NCBI GenBank assembly: GCA_947178505.1
Contig: CAMWYR010000011.1
Coordinates: 1 to 51,121 of the forward strand
Direction of reading: 5' to 3'
From: an uncultured Muribaculaceae bacterium
GTDB lineage: Bacteria > Bacteroidota > Bacteroidia > Bacteroidales > Muribaculaceae
DNA: 51,121 nt
Shown here one piece after another: positions 42,221 to 51,043 of the stretch. The notes below the pieces were generated by a model. It worked only from the letters and a program-made list of their open reading frames with translations. It was not told the origin of the DNA and searched no databases. Within the stretch, counting starts at the first letter, position 1. The number at the start of each line of letters is the position of its first letter. The translations under genes were made by a program, and so were the position numbers.

Positions 42221-43006
42221 ATGCCCGCTGATCAGACAATACTCTTTCACTCCACCATCTTCGGCCCGATCCATTCGCGCCGTCTCGGCGTGTCGCTCGG
42301 AATCAACCTTATGCCCAGCGACGGCAAGATCTGCTCGTTCGATTGCCTCTATTGCGAGGCGGGATTCAATAGCCAGGGGGCCGGGAAAAGCGGCCTCCCT
42401 TCAGTGGAGACGGTGGCTCGGGAGCTTGAGTCTAAACTCGCGGAGATGAAGGCCGGCGGGAAGCCGCTTGATGTCATCACGTTCTCCGGTAACGGCGAAC
42501 CCACGCTTCACCCGCAGTTTGCCGAAGTGATCGACCGCGTGATCGAACTCCGCGACCGCTATTATCCGGAGGCTAAGATTTCGGTGCTCTCGAATTCAAC
42601 ACGTATCTTCGACGGCAAAGTTGCCGATGCGCTCCGCCGCGTCGATAATAATATCCTCAAGCTCGATTCGGCTGTGGAAGACACGATGCGCCTCATCGAC
42701 CGTCCGAACGATCCGGCATTCACCGTGGAGCGCGTGGTGCAGGCTCTCAGTCAGTTTGAGGGTCAGGCGATTATACAGACGATGCTGCTTCGCGGTGAGC
42801 ACGGAGGCCGCAGGGTCGACAATACTACCGACGAAGAACTCGATGCCCTCATCGAGGCCTACCGCCGTATCAAGCCCCGCGAAGTGATGATCTACAGCCT
42901 CGACCGCTCTACGCCCGAAGAGAAGCTCGTGAAGGTGGAGCATGACGAGATGCTGCGTATCGCCGACAGGATGAAGGCCGCCGGTATTCCCGTGCAGCCC
43001 TTCTGA
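42221..43006 (+). CDS. radical SAM protein (COG0731-like)
   Basis: Radical S-adenosylmethionine enzyme of 261 aa. The [4Fe-4S] site is Cys38-X3-Cys42-X2-Cys45 in KICSFDCLYCEAG. The SAM-binding GNGEP motif follows in VITFSGNGEPTLHPQF (about residue 90). The N-terminal FHSTIFGPIHSRRLGVSLGINLMP segment is typical of COG0731 (wybutosine/TYW1-like Fe-S oxidoreductase) proteins in Bacteroidetes. The reaction and substrate are not known for this group. It begins 19 bp after mutS and precedes an LD-carboxypeptidase, so it belongs to the same transcription run. Confidence 0.87.
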   Translation: MPADQTILFHSTIFGPIHSRRLGVSLGINLMPSDGKICSFDCLYCEAGFNSQGAGKSGLPSVETVARELESKLAEMKAGGKPLDVITFSGNGEPTLHPQFAEVIDRVIELRDRYYPEAKISVLSNSTRIFDGKVADALRRVDNNILKLDSAVEDTMRLIDRPNDPAFTVERVVQALSQFEGQAIIQTMLLRGEHGGRRVDNTTDEELDALIEAYRRIKPREVMIYSLDRSTPEEKLVKVEHDEMLRIADRMKAAGIPVQPF

Positions 43007-43100
43007 TAGCGGAGACATGCACAGATCATCAATTCTGCAATTTTTACGGATATATTCGGAATATATTCAATTATTTTCCGAATAAAGTTAATACTGCTCC

Positions 43101-44048
43101 ATGAATCATTCATACATAACTCCGGCGGCTCTGAAGCCGGGCGATACGATAGCCATAGTCTCACCTGCCACTATAGTGCGGGAAGAATATATTGACGACG
43201 CGGAGCGTATGCTCCGTCAGGAAGGGTTTGAGGTGAGGGTGATGCCGCATGCCAAAGGCCCGGCGAGCGGCAGCTATGCCGCCGGCGATAAGGAACGCGT
43301 GGCCGACCTCTCGGCTGCATGGACCGATCCTGATGTAAAGGCTATCCTATGCGCCCGCGGCGGCTACGGCTGCAATCATCTCCTGATGCATCTCGACCCC
43401 CAGCTGGTGAAAGACAACCCCAAATGGCTCATAGGCTTCTCGGATGTGTCGGCGCTTCATGCCCTCTCTGCGCGGGCCGGGGTGATGTCGCTTCATGCCC
43501 CGATGGCCAAGCATCTCGCAATGCTCCCTGCCGACCATTACTGCACGCTCCGGTTGCTGGAGATCTTGCGCGGCGGGCTGCCGGTGACCTACAGATTCGG
43601 GGGGCATCCGCTCAACATCGAGGGCGAGGCGTCGGGTAGACTGATCGGCGGCAACCTTGCCGTCATCAACGGACTCGCCTCCACGCCTTATGACCCCTTT
43701 GTAATTGCCGAGGATAATGGTGAGGGGCATCCGATTCTCTTCATCGAGGATATTGCCGAGCAGATATATGCCGTGGAGCGGATGCTTATCCGCCTTCATC
43801 TTTCGGGTCAGCTGGACCGGTTGGGTGGAATTATCGTGGGCGCATTCACCGAGTATCGTCCCGACCGCAATTTTCAGGATATGGAGAGCATGATATCGTC
43901 CCTGCTGGAGCGTATCGGATTGAGGATTCCGGTTGCCTTCGGTTTTCCGGCTGGCCATGCTGACGACAATCTTCCGCTCGTGTTAGGTTCGCACGCCACG
44001 CTGCGTGTGGGGCGTGATAGCGCCACCCTCACGATGGCCCGTTCTTAG
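43101..44048 (+). CDS. ldcA: LD-carboxypeptidase (peptidase S66)
   Basis: Serine peptidase that removes the terminal D-Ala from murein tetrapeptides in peptidoglycan recycling, usually cytoplasmic. The 315-aa protein has the S66 catalytic set: Ser114 (IGFSDVSALH), Glu216 (FIEDIAEQIYAVERML) and His286 (PAGHADDNLPLVLG). The conserved ARGGYGCNHLL strand precedes the nucleophile. No signal peptide is visible. It is 94 bp behind the radical SAM gene and is followed by a perfect 20-bp inverted repeat that may end the transcript. Confidence 0.93.
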   Translation: MNHSYITPAALKPGDTIAIVSPATIVREEYIDDAERMLRQEGFEVRVMPHAKGPASGSYAAGDKERVADLSAAWTDPDVKAILCARGGYGCNHLLMHLDPQLVKDNPKWLIGFSDVSALHALSARAGVMSLHAPMAKHLAMLPADHYCTLRLLEILRGGLPVTYRFGGHPLNIEGEASGRLIGGNLAVINGLASTPYDPFVIAEDNGEGHPILFIEDIAEQIYAVERMLIRLHLSGQLDRLGGIIVGAFTEYRPDRNFQDMESMISSLLERIGLRIPVAFGFPAGHADDNLPLVLGSHATLRVGRDSATLTMARS

Positions 44049-44076
44049 CATCGGAGAAGTAAACCGACGTTACAAC

Positions 44077-44140
44077 TAAGGCTCCATCCACTAAAATTTC
44101 TTAATGCCAGGGCGGCGGATTTTTAGTGGATGGAGCCTTA
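44077..44140. repeat. perfect 20-bp inverted repeat with 24-nt centre
   Basis: The left arm 44077-44096 (TAAGGCTCCATCC...) is the exact reverse complement of the right arm 44121-44140, separated by 44097-44120. It starts 28 bp after the LD-carboxypeptidase stop. It could be a large terminator-like hairpin (the right arm begins with TTTT but no U-run follows it) or a small mobile-element-derived palindrome. No second copy was seen in the window. Confidence 0.85.
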
Positions 44141-44294
44141 AAGCAAAACACGGCCAAACCTTAGAATTGCTTTGAAAAACGATAATAATGCTTTATCTTT
44201 AAAGACTGATTTATTCCTCTGACCCCATTGCATCATGCAATTAGATGTCACTGCATGATTTGCGGGGGGAAGAGGGGCAATATGAGCATTACTT

Positions 44295-44325
44295 TTTCAT
44301 ATTTCACAGATTATTGTTAAATTTG
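44295..44325 (+). promoter_or_regulatory. promoter of gmd
   Basis: TTTC (44295-44298), 19 bp, TAAATTTG (44318-44325). Predicted start near 44331, about 25 nt before the ATG at 44356. Confidence 0.6.
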
Positions 44326-44355
44326 CAATCCATACAGCACAACGATCAGAAAGAT

Positions 44356-45447
44356 ATGAAGACAGCACTCATCACAGGCGTAACCGGTCAGGATGGTTCT
44401 TATCTGGCGGAATTTCTGCTTAAGAAGGGCTACGACGTGCACGGCGTAATCCGTCGTTCGTCGGTCGATTTCCGCGAACGCATAAGTCATCTTGAAGGAC
44501 ATAAGAATTTTCACCTTCATTATGCTGATCTCACCGACTCAATGTCGATACTCAATGTAGTCTCCAAAGTGCGGCCCGACGAATTCTACAATCTGGCTGC
44601 ACAGAGCCATGTGCAGGTGTCGTTCGATTCGCCTGAATTCACGGCCAATGTTGACGCCACCGGCGTGCTCCGCTGCCTGGAGGCAATCCGGCTCTGCGGG
44701 CTGGCAGAGACCTGCCGCTTCTATCAGGCCTCTACCTCCGAACTCTACGGCAAGGTGGAGGAAGTGCCTCAGAATGAGAACACCCCCTTCCATCCATATT
44801 CCCCCTACGCTGTAGCCAAGCTCTACGGCTTCTGGATCGTGAAGGAATATCGCGAGGCCTACAGGATGTTCGCCTGCTCCGGCATACTTTTCAATCATGA
44901 GAGCGAGCGCCGCGGAGAGACTTTCGTGACGCGCAAGATCACGCTCGCCGCCGCCCGGATCGCACAGGGCAAGCAGGATAAGCTCTACCTGGGCAACCTC
45001 AGTTCGCTGCGCGACTGGGGATATGCACGCGACTACGTGGAGTGCATGTGGCTTATCCTTCAGCAGCCCAAGCCCGATGATTACGTGATCGCGACAGGCG
45101 AGCAGCACACCGTGCGCGAGTTCTGTCAGCTCGCTTTCGAGCGCGCCGGTATCCGCCTGCGCTGGGAAGGAGAGGGCGCCGACGAGAAAGGGATAGATGA
45201 AGACACAGGGCGTGTGCTGGTGGAGGTAAGTCCTGACTTCTATCGCCCCACAGACGTCGTTAACCTTCTCGGCGATCCCTCAAAGGCTCGCACCGAACTC
45301 GGCTGGGATCCCTCGAAGAAGACATCCTTCCGCGAACTCGTCAACCTCATGGTCGATGCCGACATGGCCAAGGTGGCCGTAGAGAAGGCCGGCGAGCATA
45401 TCCGCACTAATCTGGCCGAATATCTCGAAAAAGGAATTGTAAAATAA
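44356..45447 (+). CDS. gmd: GDP-mannose 4,6-dehydratase
   Basis: Converts GDP-D-mannose to GDP-4-keto-6-deoxy-D-mannose, the first step to GDP-fucose and related deoxysugars for surface polysaccharides. It is a short-chain dehydrogenase-fold protein of 363 aa with the NADP motif GVTGQDGS (residues 8-15), RRSS at 33-36, the Thr-Ser-Glu segment in [10 protein letters not shown] near 128 and the catalytic Tyr151-X3-Lys155 in [26 protein letters not shown] and [11 protein letters not shown] are typical of Gmd. The ATG at 44356 is chosen because [14 protein letters not shown] is the canonical N-terminus. It is 9 bp before a glycosyltransferase. The usual partner fcl (GDP-fucose synthase) is not in the window. 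Confidence 0.96.
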   Translation: MKTALITGVTGQDGSYLAEFLLKKGYDVHGVIRRSSVDFRERISHLEGHKNFHLHYADLTDSMSILNVVSKVRPDEFYNLAAQSHVQVSFDSPEFTANVDATGVLRCLEAIRLCGLAETCRFYQASTSELYGKVEEVPQNENTPFHPYSPYAVAKLYGFWIVKEYREAYRMFACSGILFNHESERRGETFVTRKITLAAARIAQGKQDKLYLGNLSSLRDWGYARDYVECMWLILQQPKPDDYVIATGEQHTVREFCQLAFERAGIRLRWEGEGADEKGIDEDTGRVLVEVSPDFYRPTDVVNLLGDPSKARTELGWDPSKKTSFRELVNLMVDADMAKVAVEKAGEHIRTNLAEYLEKGIVK

Positions 45448-45456
45448 GAATAAGCG

Positions 45457-46506
45457 ATGTGTGGCTCCGGGCGACATATCGTGTTCTATCACCTGCTCAA
45501 CGATTTCAGCGGCAGTCCGAAGGTGCTGGCCGGCGTCATTGAGCAGGCTTTGCTTGCGGGCCATAGTGTGGAGCTGTACACGTCAGCGGGGGGCCCCCTT
45601 GACAGCCTGAGTCATCCCGCCTTGAAGCGTCATGTCATTCCTTACCGTTTCGAGGGGCGGTCAGTCGCTACGGTGCTTCGTTTCATAGGGGCGCAGATAC
45701 GCGGATTTTTCAGCGTGTTGAGATATCGGAGGCGCCGGGAGGCGGAAATCTACGTCAATACCATCCTGCCTGTGGGAGCCGCGTTGGGCGCGTGGCTCGC
45801 GCGCATGCGGCTTACGGTGCATTGCCATGAGGATGTGAAGGGTAAAAGCCTGACTTACCGTCTGTTGGCGCGCATGGTGCTTCCGTTGGCCGACAAGGTG
45901 GTCTGTGTGTCGCGTTGGCAGAGCGTGCGGCTGCCTCGCGGCCTGAAAAAAGTCGAGATACGGCCCAACACATTGCCTTCGCACTTTATCAGTCAGCTCC
46001 GGTGCGATCCCGCCGCGGCGTTTGAGAAGCGCAACGTTCTTATGATCTCCTCGCTCAAGGCCTACAAGGGGATTCCTGAATTTATTCAGTTGGCCTCGAT
46101 GCTGCCACAATACAAATTTACGCTCGTGGCCGCTGCAACGAGACAAGAAATTGACAGGTGGCTCGCGAAGCAGGGGCTGAGCCCGGGTCCGAATGTGTCG
46201 ATATTTCCCCGGAGTGCGGAGGTGGCGCAGTTCTATAACGATGCCTCGATTGTGGTGAATCTGTCTGATACCGGCAAGTTTTTAGAGACGTGCGGCATGA
46301 CCGCCCTTGAGGCTCGTGCGGCCCGGTTGCCCGTCATAGTGCCGCGCCGCGGCGGGATAGCCGAGATGATTACGGTAGGAGTCGACGGCCTGCATATCGA
46401 CAGCCATGATTCCGCCGCCCTGAGCGACGCCGTCGCGCGTCTGCTGACCGACCGCCCCTTCTATCTGCGATTATCCTACGGTAATACCGGGACAACAGGC
46501 GAATGA
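45457..46506 (+). CDS. family 4 glycosyltransferase, C-terminus possibly altered
   Basis: Retaining GT-B glycosyltransferase of 349 aa, probably for the polysaccharide that uses the gmd product. The N-domain begins IVFYHLLNDFSGSPKVLAGVIEQALLAG. The C-domain has VLMISSLKAYKGIPEFIQLASML and the donor-binding EARAARLPVIVPRRGGIAEMI, with the first E of the GT4 EX7E motif near TCGMTALEA. The protein ends abruptly as YLRLSYGNTGTTGE, short of the usual final helix. A +1 frame at the same place would read on to QANEVYDSH before a stop, so a small indel or recombination may have changed the end. The AT-rich segment begins shortly after. It lies 9 bp behind gmd. Confidence 0.83.
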   Translation: MCGSGRHIVFYHLLNDFSGSPKVLAGVIEQALLAGHSVELYTSAGGPLDSLSHPALKRHVIPYRFEGRSVATVLRFIGAQIRGFFSVLRYRRRREAEIYVNTILPVGAALGAWLARMRLTVHCHEDVKGKSLTYRLLARMVLPLADKVVCVSRWQSVRLPRGLKKVEIRPNTLPSHFISQLRCDPAAAFEKRNVLMISSLKAYKGIPEFIQLASMLPQYKFTLVAAATRQEIDRWLAKQGLSPGPNVSIFPRSAEVAQFYNDASIVVNLSDTGKFLETCGMTALEARAARLPVIVPRRGGIAEMITVGVDGLHIDSHDSAALSDAVARLLTDRPFYLRLSYGNTGTTGE

Positions 46507-46776
46507 AGTGTATGACAGCCACTAAGAAATCCTGCCGTTATCTCTGGGCTCGGGTCTTAGATTTGACGTAGTAAACCTCCGGCTTGCATTGCAGTCTCAG
46601 GGAATCATATCCAACGTTGACCCAAAGGTAGAAAAGTTGCTGCATATGTGGAGGTGGTTGTAAACAACGACCTTTTGAATCACTTGATTCTGAGGGATGT
46701 ACGTTTAATTATCTGAAGAGGAAATTGATAATATGATAATGGAAATCTTCGAATATTCTTTCTGTACAAATTCAAA
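46507..46776. other. intergenic region at the edge of the AT-rich island
   Basis: A 270-bp stretch with falling GC content. One forward frame (about 46522-46660) is open for about 45 codons without a good start and could be the relic of a coding sequence, but it is not recognisable. A weak promoter candidate, TTTG (46674-46677), 22 bp, TACGTTTA (46700-46707), would read into the barrel gene. No double-glycine leader peptide was found. Confidence 0.4.
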
Positions 46777-48867
46777 ATGACAGTCGCGCCCATGAGATTA
46801 TTAGTTTTTCTTATCTTGTGTATTACATTTTTTAGGCTGTTTGCTGAAACTAATGATTCTATTTCTTCTCAACAGCTTAATGAATTAGTAGTTCTGGGAG
46901 ATCGTGGATGGATTGAGAATGGTGTTGTTAATTTCATACCATCAAAATCAGAAAAAAATTTGTCAAACAGTCCGGCTACACTTATAAAATCCATGCATCT
47001 TCCCTTCTTTAAAGAAAAAGATGGTGTTATTGTAAGTTTATCAGGTGAAATAATTCCCATCTTTATAAATGGTGAGAAAGCTGACAATATAGACTTGGCA
47101 AACTTCTGGCCAAAAGATGTCAAAAGAGTGCAGTACATTGAAAATCCTTCTGATCCCAGTTATGAGGGGGTGAAAATGGCTGTAAATTTTATCATGTCTG
47201 AGTATGAAGTTGGTGGTATAGGTCGACTTAACCTCTTCCAGAAGGTTCCTAATAACGGTTATTACACCGCATCTTCAAAACTTGTATTTAGAAAAATGAC
47301 TTATGGAGTCATGTTGGCAGGTAATTATTATAGAGATCATCGTTCCTTCATTACAGGAGAAACACAGTATCGAGATATATTTTACGAACAAAAATATTAC
47401 GATCTTATAAACAGGGCAGAGGATAATGACAGTTTTACCAGAGACGAAAGTGTTCGGTGCGCGTTGAATGCAAAATATTCAACCGATAAAACTCGTATTA
47501 TTCACACTGTCTCCTTAGGATGGAATCGAAATCCAGGAAGTGGTTCGCATAGCATTAATGTATGGTCGGAAAATCTATTTAAATCGCAGACATCATCAGA
47601 CTATCTCTTATCAAAGAGTGTTACTCCACAGATTTCAGGCAACTATTTTTTTAGATTGTCAGACAGATGGTATTTGTCGAGCCTGTGGCTATACTCCTAT
47701 GCAAAAAACAAAAATTCTTCATTAAATCTAATGGGAGATTCAAATCCTATATATAACAGTGGGGTGGAAGATGTGAATGCTTGTAAATTTACACTTTTGC
47801 CAAGTTTTATTTTGTCTGATAATTGGCTGTTTCAATTAAAAACCTCTTTTAACTCAGATTGGTATTCAACGCTTTATGAGGGTTCGGCAAATATTCGTCA
47901 AAATCAATGCCGACAAGCAATATCCACTGCCTTTAAAGTGAATTGGATTCCTACACAAACATTTAGTATCTCGGTTGATCCCGGTGTGTTGGCCTCATTT
48001 TGGAAGATCGGGGCTGAATCTCAACATTCCTTCAGTCCAACCGTAAATGCAGGTGTCAGCTGGAATCCCACTCGAAAACTCTCTATTAACGGGAACCTGC
48101 AGTACTATATGCGCCCTGCATCAGCGAGTGAATCTAATCCAGTTATAATTCAAACTTCGGAATTATTATGGCTGAAAGGGAATCCCTATCTTAAAAACCT
48201 AACGTCATGGGATACTTACATCCACTCTACATACCTGCCAAAAAGATGGCTGGCCATGTCCTTTGGTGTAGGCTACGTAAAGACATACAATACCATAATC
48301 TCAAGATATTTTCCCGCATCAATAGAAGCGGGAGGTTTGCTAAAAGAGATTATAAATGCAGAGCCTTCGGATAATATAAGAGCCAATGTGGAGGTTCGAG
48401 GTTCTTTTTTCGATGATAACTTCTCGATTGGTATTTCTCCTCAATGGTATCATACCTATGTCAGAGGGGCATATCAGGATACATTCAATCATTTTACCTT
48501 GTCGGGAAGTGCAGATTATACAATAAGTAATTTCAGAGTGGAGTTGTGGTATGAAGGTCCATATAAAGATTTGAGTGTATCCGGAATGGAGAAATCGTGG
48601 AAACATGATAATTGGAATCTGGCTTTAACTTATGGGTCCAATAATTTCTATTTTAATTTTAGGATTGAAGATTTATTCAATAATAAACGCGAGAGCTGGA
48701 TTCATTATACTTCACCCAATTATGTTACCAAGAAAAGTTATTTCGAAACTGGGAGAACATTTTCAGTTAATCTTACATATACTTTCGGGTATGGGAAAAA
48801 AGTTGATAATAGAATCGATATAAACGGACCTGAATCTGTAACAACCAGTATTTTACAAACGAAATAA
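46777..48867 (+). CDS. outer-membrane beta-barrel protein with TonB-receptor-like plug
   Basis: Predicted outer-membrane protein of 696 aa. A signal peptide (about 1-23, with an alternative start at Met6, 46792) is followed by SSQQLNELVVLGDRGWIENGVVNFIP and LSGEIIPIFINGEKADNIDLANFWPKDVKRVQYIENP, the pattern of a TonB-dependent receptor plug (about 30-130). The remainder is a long series of alternating beta strands with aromatic girdles (SWNPTRKLSINGNLQYYMRP, WNLALTYGSNNFYFNFRIEDLF), ending near ARTFSVNLTYTFGYG. It resembles the OMP_b-brl_3 group but lacks the N-terminal carboxypeptidase-regulatory-like domain. It is 7 bp before the C39 exporter, so it may be the outer-membrane partner of a peptide export system or a receptor. 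Composition is AT-rich. Confidence 0.78.
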   Translation: MTVAPMRLLVFLILCITFFRLFAETNDSISSQQLNELVVLGDRGWIENGVVNFIPSKSEKNLSNSPATLIKSMHLPFFKEKDGVIVSLSGEIIPIFINGEKADNIDLANFWPKDVKRVQYIENPSDPSYEGVKMAVNFIMSEYEVGGIGRLNLFQKVPNNGYYTASSKLVFRKMTYGVMLAGNYYRDHRSFITGETQYRDIFYEQKYYDLINRAEDNDSFTRDESVRCALNAKYSTDKTRIIHTVSLGWNRNPGSGSHSINVWSENLFKSQTSSDYLLSKSVTPQISGNYFFRLSDRWYLSSLWLYSYAKNKNSSLNLMGDSNPIYNSGVEDVNACKFTLLPSFILSDNWLFQLKTSFNSDWYSTLYEGSANIRQNQCRQAISTAFKVNWIPTQTFSISVDPGVLASFWKIGAESQHSFSPTVNAGVSWNPTRKLSINGNLQYYMRPASASESNPVIIQTSELLWLKGNPYLKNLTSWDTYIHSTYLPKRWLAMSFGVGYVKTYNTIISRYFPASIEAGGLLKEIINAEPSDNIRANVEVRGSFFDDNFSIGISPQWYHTYVRGAYQDTFNHFTLSGSADYTISNFRVELWYEGPYKDLSVSGMEKSWKHDNWNLALTYGSNNFYFNFRIEDLFNNKRESWIHYTSPNYVTKKSYFETGRTFSVNLTYTFGYGKKVDNRIDINGPESVTTSILQTK

Positions 48868-48874
48868 TATCACT

Positions 48875-51043
48875 ATGTTTAAATGTTACCGACAAATCGA
48901 ACATTCCGACTGTGGTTTGACCTGTATCCGTATGATTGCAAAATTTTATGGTGCAAGCGTCCCCATCCGTTATCTTCATAGTATCTCCGATCTTAATAGA
49001 CTTGGAATGTCTATCAAAGATATGACATTATGTTGTCAAAAAATTGGACTAGATTCTGTAGCGGTTCAAATATCTGCCGAGCAGATTGAAAATATGCCTC
49101 TTCCTGCGATACTGTTTTGGCAACAGCGGCATTTCGTTGTTCTTTATAAATATAATTCAAAATCAAAAAAATATTATATAGCAGATCCAGCACAAGGTAA
49201 ATTGACATACCTTGAAAATGATTTTTGTAAATATTGGATACCAGAGGGGCAAAATACCGGTTTGGCGGTGTTAATCGAACCATCCGAGCAATTTAATGCT
49301 ACCCAATTCCCAAAGGAAAATAACCTCAAGCAATTTTTTTGTTATCTTTCTCAGTTTTTTAAAATTCATCAAGTAAAGTTTATCATAGCGTTATTAATCA
49401 CAATAGGTATAATGGCAGCAGATTTTGCAATTCCGTTATTGTTAAAGAAAACTATTGATGATGGTATTGGATTAAAAGATATAAATTTAGTCGTTCTTCT
49501 ATTGCTTGGGCAATTGGGTGTCTCGATTGGGGGATTGGTTGCTTCAAGTGGAATGGATTTGATTTTAACCAGAACAGGGTTAGGAATTCATATTGAAATG
49601 GTAAATACATTTCTTGAGAGGCTGTCAAAATTTCCGCTTTCTTTTTTTGATAAGAAGGTTAGTTCTGACTTTGTTCAAAAGATAAGTGACCAGTCCAGAA
49701 TAAAAGATTTTCTACTTACTTTTCCCAATACGATGTTTATAATGGTGCTGTCCATCATTGTATTCTCAGTCCTTTTATTCCACTATAGCGTGTCCATATT
49801 TTTCATATTCATTTTCATGTCCTTATTAGAAGTCGGTTGGAACACATTGTTTCTTAACAAACGAAAAACATTGGATTATGCGTATTTCACAAATTCCTCA
49901 GAAAATAGGAATCATGCATATGAGTTGACTAATGGAATGGCAGATCTAAAGGTTAATAATGCTGAGTCATCAAGAATAAGTAAATGGAAAGCTACTCAAA
50001 AAAACATCAATCAATTATCGATGCAATCCGCATGGGTTAGTGTGGCTCAAAGTGGAGGACACTCTATAATTGCTCGTATTAAGGATTTATTGGTTACAGG
50101 AGTAGGTGCAACCATGGTAATTTACGGTGATTTAACCATTGGGGCCTTAATGACCTTAGGATATATTACGGGGCGTTTATCACAACCCTTTACTACTTTA
50201 GGTTCTTCCATGAGTAATCTTCAGGATGCATTGTTATCCTATCAGAGAATTGATGATGTAATACACGATGATACTGAACTAAGGGGGAATGAAAAGTTCT
50301 TGGAAGCGTCCGTTGTGTTTGAAAATGTTAGTTTTAAATATGCTGGCGCTGGGTCCCCCTTTGTGATAAATGACTTTAATCTTACTGTTGAAAAGGGTGA
50401 AGTTATAGCTTTGGTCGGTGAGAGTGGTTGTGGAAAATCAACTTTAATAAAACTCATGTTAGGGTTTTATGTTCCTCAAAAAGGAATTCTGACTCTAAGT
50501 GGATATAATGTCAGAGATATTGATAACCAGGAATGGTTAAACCATTGTGGAGTTGTAATGCAGGAAGCAAAAATTTTCTCAGGTTCGATTTTAGAAAATA
50601 TATCCTTATCGGAGAATAAGCCGAATTTAGATAAAGCTCTATATCTTTTGGAAATTGTTGGTCTAAAAACATTCGTGGAATCCTTGCCAATGAATATTTA
50701 TACCAAGATTGGCGTAGCGGGAATAGAAATGAGTGGTGGTCAAAAACAAAGACTTATGATTGCCCGTGCACTGTACAAAGATCCGGATTTATTGTTTTTA
50801 GATGAAGCAACTTCCTCTTTAGATGCGAATAATGAGAAATGCATTGTGTCAAACATTAATTCAATTGGAAAGGGAAAAACAATTGTTATTGCAGCCCATC
50901 GCTTAAGCACAGTTCAAGATGCGGATAAAATTGTTTTTATAAAAGACGGGCGAATTGCAGAAATGGGAACGCATTCCGAACTAGTATCGCTAAAAGGTCA
51001 TTATTGGAAACTGGTAAGGAATCAACTTCAATTATCGGTATGA
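48875..51043 (+). CDS. peptidase C39-containing ABC exporter (bacteriocin/RiPP type)
   Basis: Inner-membrane ABC exporter of 722 aa that should cleave the leader of a small peptide and export it. The N-terminal C39 protease (about 1-140) has oxyanion Gln7, catalytic Cys13 (HSDCGLTC), His86 (QRHFVVLY) and Asp104 (IADPAQG). The membrane domain (about 160-450) has six hydrophobic segments. The nucleotide-binding domain has Walker A GESGCGKST (515-523), signature MSGGQ (619-623), Walker B LLFLDE (639-644) and His675. Everything needed for activity is present. It is coupled to the upstream barrel gene (7 bp). No GG-leader precursor or HlyD-like adaptor is in the window; they could lie beyond its end. 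AT content is much higher than that of the chromosome around it. Confidence 0.94.
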   Translation: MFKCYRQIEHSDCGLTCIRMIAKFYGASVPIRYLHSISDLNRLGMSIKDMTLCCQKIGLDSVAVQISAEQIENMPLPAILFWQQRHFVVLYKYNSKSKKYYIADPAQGKLTYLENDFCKYWIPEGQNTGLAVLIEPSEQFNATQFPKENNLKQFFCYLSQFFKIHQVKFIIALLITIGIMAADFAIPLLLKKTIDDGIGLKDINLVVLLLLGQLGVSIGGLVASSGMDLILTRTGLGIHIEMVNTFLERLSKFPLSFFDKKVSSDFVQKISDQSRIKDFLLTFPNTMFIMVLSIIVFSVLLFHYSVSIFFIFIFMSLLEVGWNTLFLNKRKTLDYAYFTNSSENRNHAYELTNGMADLKVNNAESSRISKWKATQKNINQLSMQSAWVSVAQSGGHSIIARIKDLLVTGVGATMVIYGDLTIGALMTLGYITGRLSQPFTTLGSSMSNLQDALLSYQRIDDVIHDDTELRGNEKFLEASVVFENVSFKYAGAGSPFVINDFNLTVEKGEVIALVGESGCGKSTLIKLMLGFYVPQKGILTLSGYNVRDIDNQEWLNHCGVVMQEAKIFSGSILENISLSENKPNLDKALYLLEIVGLKTFVESLPMNIYTKIGVAGIEMSGGQKQRLMIARALYKDPDLLFLDEATSSLDANNEKCIVSNINSIGKGKTIVIAAHRLSTVQDADKIVFIKDGRIAEMGTHSELVSLKGHYWKLVRNQLQLSV

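Larger units (their letters stand above)
44049..44355. other. intergenic region upstream of gmd
   Basis: A 307-bp non-coding stretch. It holds the 20-bp inverted repeat (44077-44140), an AT-richer segment with no recognised feature (44141-44294) and the gmd promoter boxes (44295-44325). An in-frame upstream start at 44245 would place the -7 box inside coding sequence and adds 37 residues that do not look like an epimerase N-terminus. Confidence 0.6.

Noticed and set aside
44245..44355. 37-residue extension of Gmd
   Set aside because: It would cover the promoter boxes, and Gmd proteins begin at [14 protein letters not shown].
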